Below are positions 4,253-6,671 of a stretch of 6,671 nt of DNA, one piece after another. Location of the stretch: positions 1-6,671 of the forward strand of contig JANQFM010000045.1 in assembly GCA_028277865.1 (NCBI GenBank), written 5' to 3'. This stretch comes from Acidobacteriota bacterium. GTDB lineage: Bacteria > Acidobacteriota > UBA6911 > RPQK01 > DATIPO01. The notes beneath the pieces were generated by a model that saw only the letters and a program-made list of their open reading frames with translations, was not told the DNA's origin and did no database searches. Each line of letters begins with the position of its first letter. Position 1 is the stretch's first letter. The position numbers and the translations under genes were made by a program.

Positions 4253-6671
4253 ATGATTCAAAGAGGCTTGCTGTTTGCGCTGCAGTGGGGATTGCTGTTG
4301 GGGCTGGGGCTGGGCACACCCGCCTTGGCCCACAGCCAGGAAGACAAGGCAGAGGATGCCGAGAAGAAAAAGAAAGGGGAAAAGAAAAAGGATCTGCCGC
4401 TCAAAGCCGAGCGCCGCATCGAGTTTTCGACCGATGAGGCGACCTGGATTTCGCTGGATGCCTCACCCGACGGCAAGACCATCGTTTTCGAATTGCTGGG
4501 CGACCTGTACACCCTGCCAATTGAGGGGGGAGATGCGGTTCGAATCACCCAGGGCATGGCCTACGACAGCCAGCCGCGCTTTTCCCCGGACGGGCAATGG
4601 ATCGCCTTTATCAGCGACAGGGACGGCGCTGACAACCTTTGGATCGCCAAGACCGACGGCAGCGACCCGCGCAAGCTGAGTAAGGAAAATCGAACCGCCC
4701 TCATCTCTCCAGCCTGGATGTCGGACAGCCAGTATGTCCTGGTCACGCGGGGCGGACGGCGCGGCTTGAGCATCTGGATGTACCACGTCAAGGGCGGTTC
4801 GGGAATCGAGGTCACCAAAGCCTCCGGCAGCTCGGATAATGCGCCAACCGGGCCGCCACGCTCGTCATTGCGCCGCCGGGCGGGGGCCGAGGCCTCCCCT
4901 GACGGTCGATTCCTCTACTTTGCCCGCAGCAACAGCTTCGGTGTCTACAACCAGATGTCCTTCGGATGGCAGATCTACCGCCGCGACCTGCGCAGCGGCG
5001 ACACTGACCGCATCACCCAGGCCCAAGGCGGGGCTTTTCGGCCCCTGCTCTCGCCCGACGGCACCCACTTGGTTTATGGCACCCGATTCGAAGCCGAAAC
5101 CGGCCTGCGCATCCGCAACCTCGATTCGGGACAGGACCGCTGGCTCAAATACCCCGTCCAGCACGACGACATGGAATCGATCGGCAGCCGCGACCTGCTG
5201 CCCAGCTATGCCTTCCTGCCCGGCGGAAGCGAGATCGTGGCCGGCTACGACGGCAAGATCCATCGCATCGAGGTAGATTCAGGCCAGGTGCGCGAAGTCC
5301 CTTTTCAAGCTGCAGTGGAACTGGACATCGGGCCGCTGCTCAACTTTCAGCGCCGTGTCGATCAGGGCCCGGTGCGTTCCCGGCTCATCCTGGACGCCAA
5401 GCAATCGCCCGATTCCAAAAGCATCGCCTTCTCGTCCATGGCCAACATTTATCTGATGAACCTGGAAGACAAGCGCCCCCAACGCCTCACCAGCGGTGAG
5501 TCCTGGGAGTTCAAGCCCGCCTGGTCGCCGGACGGGCAGTGGGTCGCCTACGTCACCTGGAACTACAACAGCCAGGGCCACATCTGGAAGATGCGCTCCG
5601 ACGGCAGCGGCCAGCCCCAGCGCCTCACCGGCACGGCCGCCTTTTACACCGATCCTGTTTTCTCTCCCGACGGCAGCCGCATCGTGGCCCGGCGGGGCAA
5701 TGCCTGGATGCGTTCGCAGACTCCCAGCGAGTTCGGTGGCCTGCGTATCCCCCTCGACTTGCTCTGGATCCCCTCTGAGGGAGGCGCCGCCAACCTGATC
5801 GTGCCGGCGCGCGGCCTGAACAGCCCCCATTTCGGCCCTCAGGCAGACCGTATCTACTTCTACTCCAGCGACGGGCTGGTCTCGATGCGCTATGACGGCA
5901 CCGACCGCCGCACTCACCTCAAGGTCACCGGTAAGCGGAACCCCAACCGTCCTCAGCCGCCCAACGCCCAGGATGCAAAGATCAGCCCCGACGGTCGATG
6001 GGCCCTGGCCCGCGTCACCCATCAGCTTTACCTGGTCACCGTCCCTCCTTCCACCGGCGCCGCCAATTCGGTGAGCGTCTTCGGGCCTTCCGTTCCCGTC
6101 AAGCGCCTCACCGACGTCGGCATCGACTCCTACGGCTGGGCCGAGGGAGGAAAGACCATCACCTGGTCGGTCGGCTCCACCTTCTTCCGCAGGCCTTTTG
6201 ACAGCGTCTCTTTCGAGCCGGAAAAGAAGGAGAAGAAAGAAGACGAAGCAGAAGCCGAGGAGGGCGAGGCAGAGGCAGCCGAATCAGAAGGCGATTCCCA
6301 AGAAGAGGAAGGGGAAGAGGAAGGGGAAGAAGAGGAATCTGAGAAGAAGAAAGCCCTTGAAGAAGACGAAAATGTCGAATCCTTTGAAGTGGTGCTGGAA
6401 TTCCCCCGCCACACTCCCCAGGGGACGGTCCTGCTGCGCGGCGCAACCGCGATCACCATGAATGACGGCCAAGTGATCGAGGACGCCGACATCCTGGTGA
6501 CCGACAACCGCATCACCGCGGTGGGGCGCAACCTGGCGCCGCCCCAAGGCGCCCACAGCGTGGACGTGAGCGGCAAGTACATCCTGCCCGGCTTTATCGA
6601 CACCCATGCCCATTACGAAATGCGCACCGGCGGCGTACTGGAGCTGCACAACTGGAGCTTTATGGCCAACC
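4253..6671 (+). CDS. Secreted TolB/PD40 beta-propeller amidohydrolase (3' partial)
   Basis: The frame is open from ATG 4253 to the right edge, giving 806 visible residues; relatives of this layout run to about 1050-1100, so most of the catalytic domain is missing. Residues 1-26 form a signal peptide (basic start, Leu/Gly-rich core, ALA before His27), so it is exported. A Lys/Glu-rich linker (29-50) follows. Residues ~60-650 are beta-propeller blades of the PD40/TolB type, with SPDG-like turns beginning at 71, 111, 215, 267, 385 (SPDS), 425, 471 and 578. A Glu-rich insert covers 655-709. The amidohydrolase domain then begins, with GTVLLRGATAITMNDG, VTDNRITAVG and YILPGFIDTHAHYE, whose His785 and His787 are the metal-binding HxH pair. 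The family hydrolyses amide or cyclic bonds at a metal centre; proteins of this layout are commonly annotated as peptidase-like or imidazolonepropionase-like amidohydrolases, but the substrate is unknown. It is divergent from rsmD. Confidence 0.92.
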   Translation, partial: MIQRGLLFALQWGLLLGLGLGTPALAHSQEDKAEDAEKKKKGEKKKDLPLKAERRIEFSTDEATWISLDASPDGKTIVFELLGDLYTLPIEGGDAVRITQGMAYDSQPRFSPDGQWIAFISDRDGADNLWIAKTDGSDPRKLSKENRTALISPAWMSDSQYVLVTRGGRRGLSIWMYHVKGGSGIEVTKASGSSDNAPTGPPRSSLRRRAGAEASPDGRFLYFARSNSFGVYNQMSFGWQIYRRDLRSGDTDRITQAQGGAFRPLLSPDGTHLVYGTRFEAETGLRIRNLDSGQDRWLKYPVQHDDMESIGSRDLLPSYAFLPGGSEIVAGYDGKIHRIEVDSGQVREVPFQAAVELDIGPLLNFQRRVDQGPVRSRLILDAKQSPDSKSIAFSSMANIYLMNLEDKRPQRLTSGESWEFKPAWSPDGQWVAYVTWNYNSQGHIWKMRSDGSGQPQRLTGTAAFYTDPVFSPDGSRIVARRGNAWMRSQTPSEFGGLRIPLDLLWIPSEGGAANLIVPARGLNSPHFGPQADRIYFYSSDGLVSMRYDGTDRRTHLKVTGKRNPNRPQPPNAQDAKISPDGRWALARVTHQLYLVTVPPSTGAANSVSVFGPSVPVKRLTDVGIDSYGWAEGGKTITWSVGSTFFRRPFDSVSFEPEKKEKKEDEAEAEEGEAEAAESEGDSQEEEGEEEGEEEESEKKKALEEDENVESFEVVLEFPRHTPQGTVLLRGATAITMNDGQVIEDADILVTDNRITAVGRNLAPPQGAHSVDVSGKYILPGFIDTHAHYEMRTGGVLELHNWSFMAN
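6215..6379 (+). repeat. Glu-rich low-complexity insert (purine tract) inside the amidohydrolase gene
   Basis: This stretch encodes 55 residues, 30 of them Asp or Glu (27 Glu) and 7 Lys, between the last propeller blade and the amidohydrolase domain. On the DNA level it is an almost pure purine run. It includes two perfect tandem copies of gaagaggaaggg (6302-6313 and 6314-6325), encoding EEEG twice, so repeat-slippage growth is plausible. The frame is kept, so the gene is intact. The segment is predicted to be disordered and to act as a flexible or cation-binding linker. Confidence 0.75.

Noticed and set aside
5279..6022. 247-residue minus-strand open frame
   Set aside because: It lies wholly antisense to the beta-propeller gene, whose own frame is intact with clear SPDG repeats; a GC-rich codon shadow explains it.
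6130..6649. Ser/Phe-rich and Leu/Pro-rich minus-strand frames opposite the acidic insert
   Set aside because: They are the complement of the Glu-rich purine tract and have no domain signal.
1..6671. CRISPR array, phage, toxin-antitoxin, defence cassette or insertion sequence
   Set aside because: There are no regularly spaced direct repeats, no transposase or integrase motifs and no defence-type domains in any real gene; the genes present are metabolic, regulatory or housekeeping.

Overview
The window carries six protein-coding genes of about 60% GC bacterial DNA. It has no rRNA or tRNA gene, no CRISPR array and no recognisable insertion sequence. The best taxonomic guess is an Acidobacteriota-like or similar environmental bacterium. 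This rests on the secreted beta-propeller/amidohydrolase protein, the SDR-DUF2867 protein and the base composition, so it is an inference and not a demonstrated placement. No single marker in the window fixes the phylum.

Layout, left to right. Positions 1-1089 (+) hold the C-terminal part of an NAD(P)-binding SDR/NmrA-like protein fused to a DUF2867 domain; its start lies left of the window. Convergent to it, 1188-2222 (-) encodes a proline-racemase-family enzyme whose second active-site position is Thr instead of Cys, which points to trans-3-hydroxy-L-proline dehydratase. A spacer of about 200 bases (2223-2426) follows with two compact palindromes. Next come a small unrecognised gene (2427-2732, -) and, divergent from it, an ECF-type sigma factor (2833-3378, +) with a strong sigma70-like promoter whose -35 box overlaps the small gene's start codon. 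The sigma gene converges on rsmD (3513-4058, -), the 16S rRNA guanine-N2 methyltransferase. The 134-base gap between them is framed by a 13-base inverted repeat lying close to both stop codons. Finally, divergent from rsmD, 4253 to the right edge (+) is a large secreted protein: signal peptide, charged linker, TolB/PD40-type beta-propeller, a 55-residue Glu-rich insert, then the start of an amidohydrolase domain that runs off the window.

The genes do not form one operon. Strands alternate, and each gene looks like its own transcription unit. The likely functions are hydroxyproline catabolism, rRNA modification, regulation by an alternative sigma factor, and extracytoplasmic peptide or amide hydrolysis; no shared pathway is evident. 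I found no convincing undescribed system. The points most worth a second look are the Cys/Thr active site, the palindromes of the spacer, the inverted repeat between convergent stops, the sigma factor with an uncharacterised divergent neighbour, and the acidic insert in the amidohydrolase.
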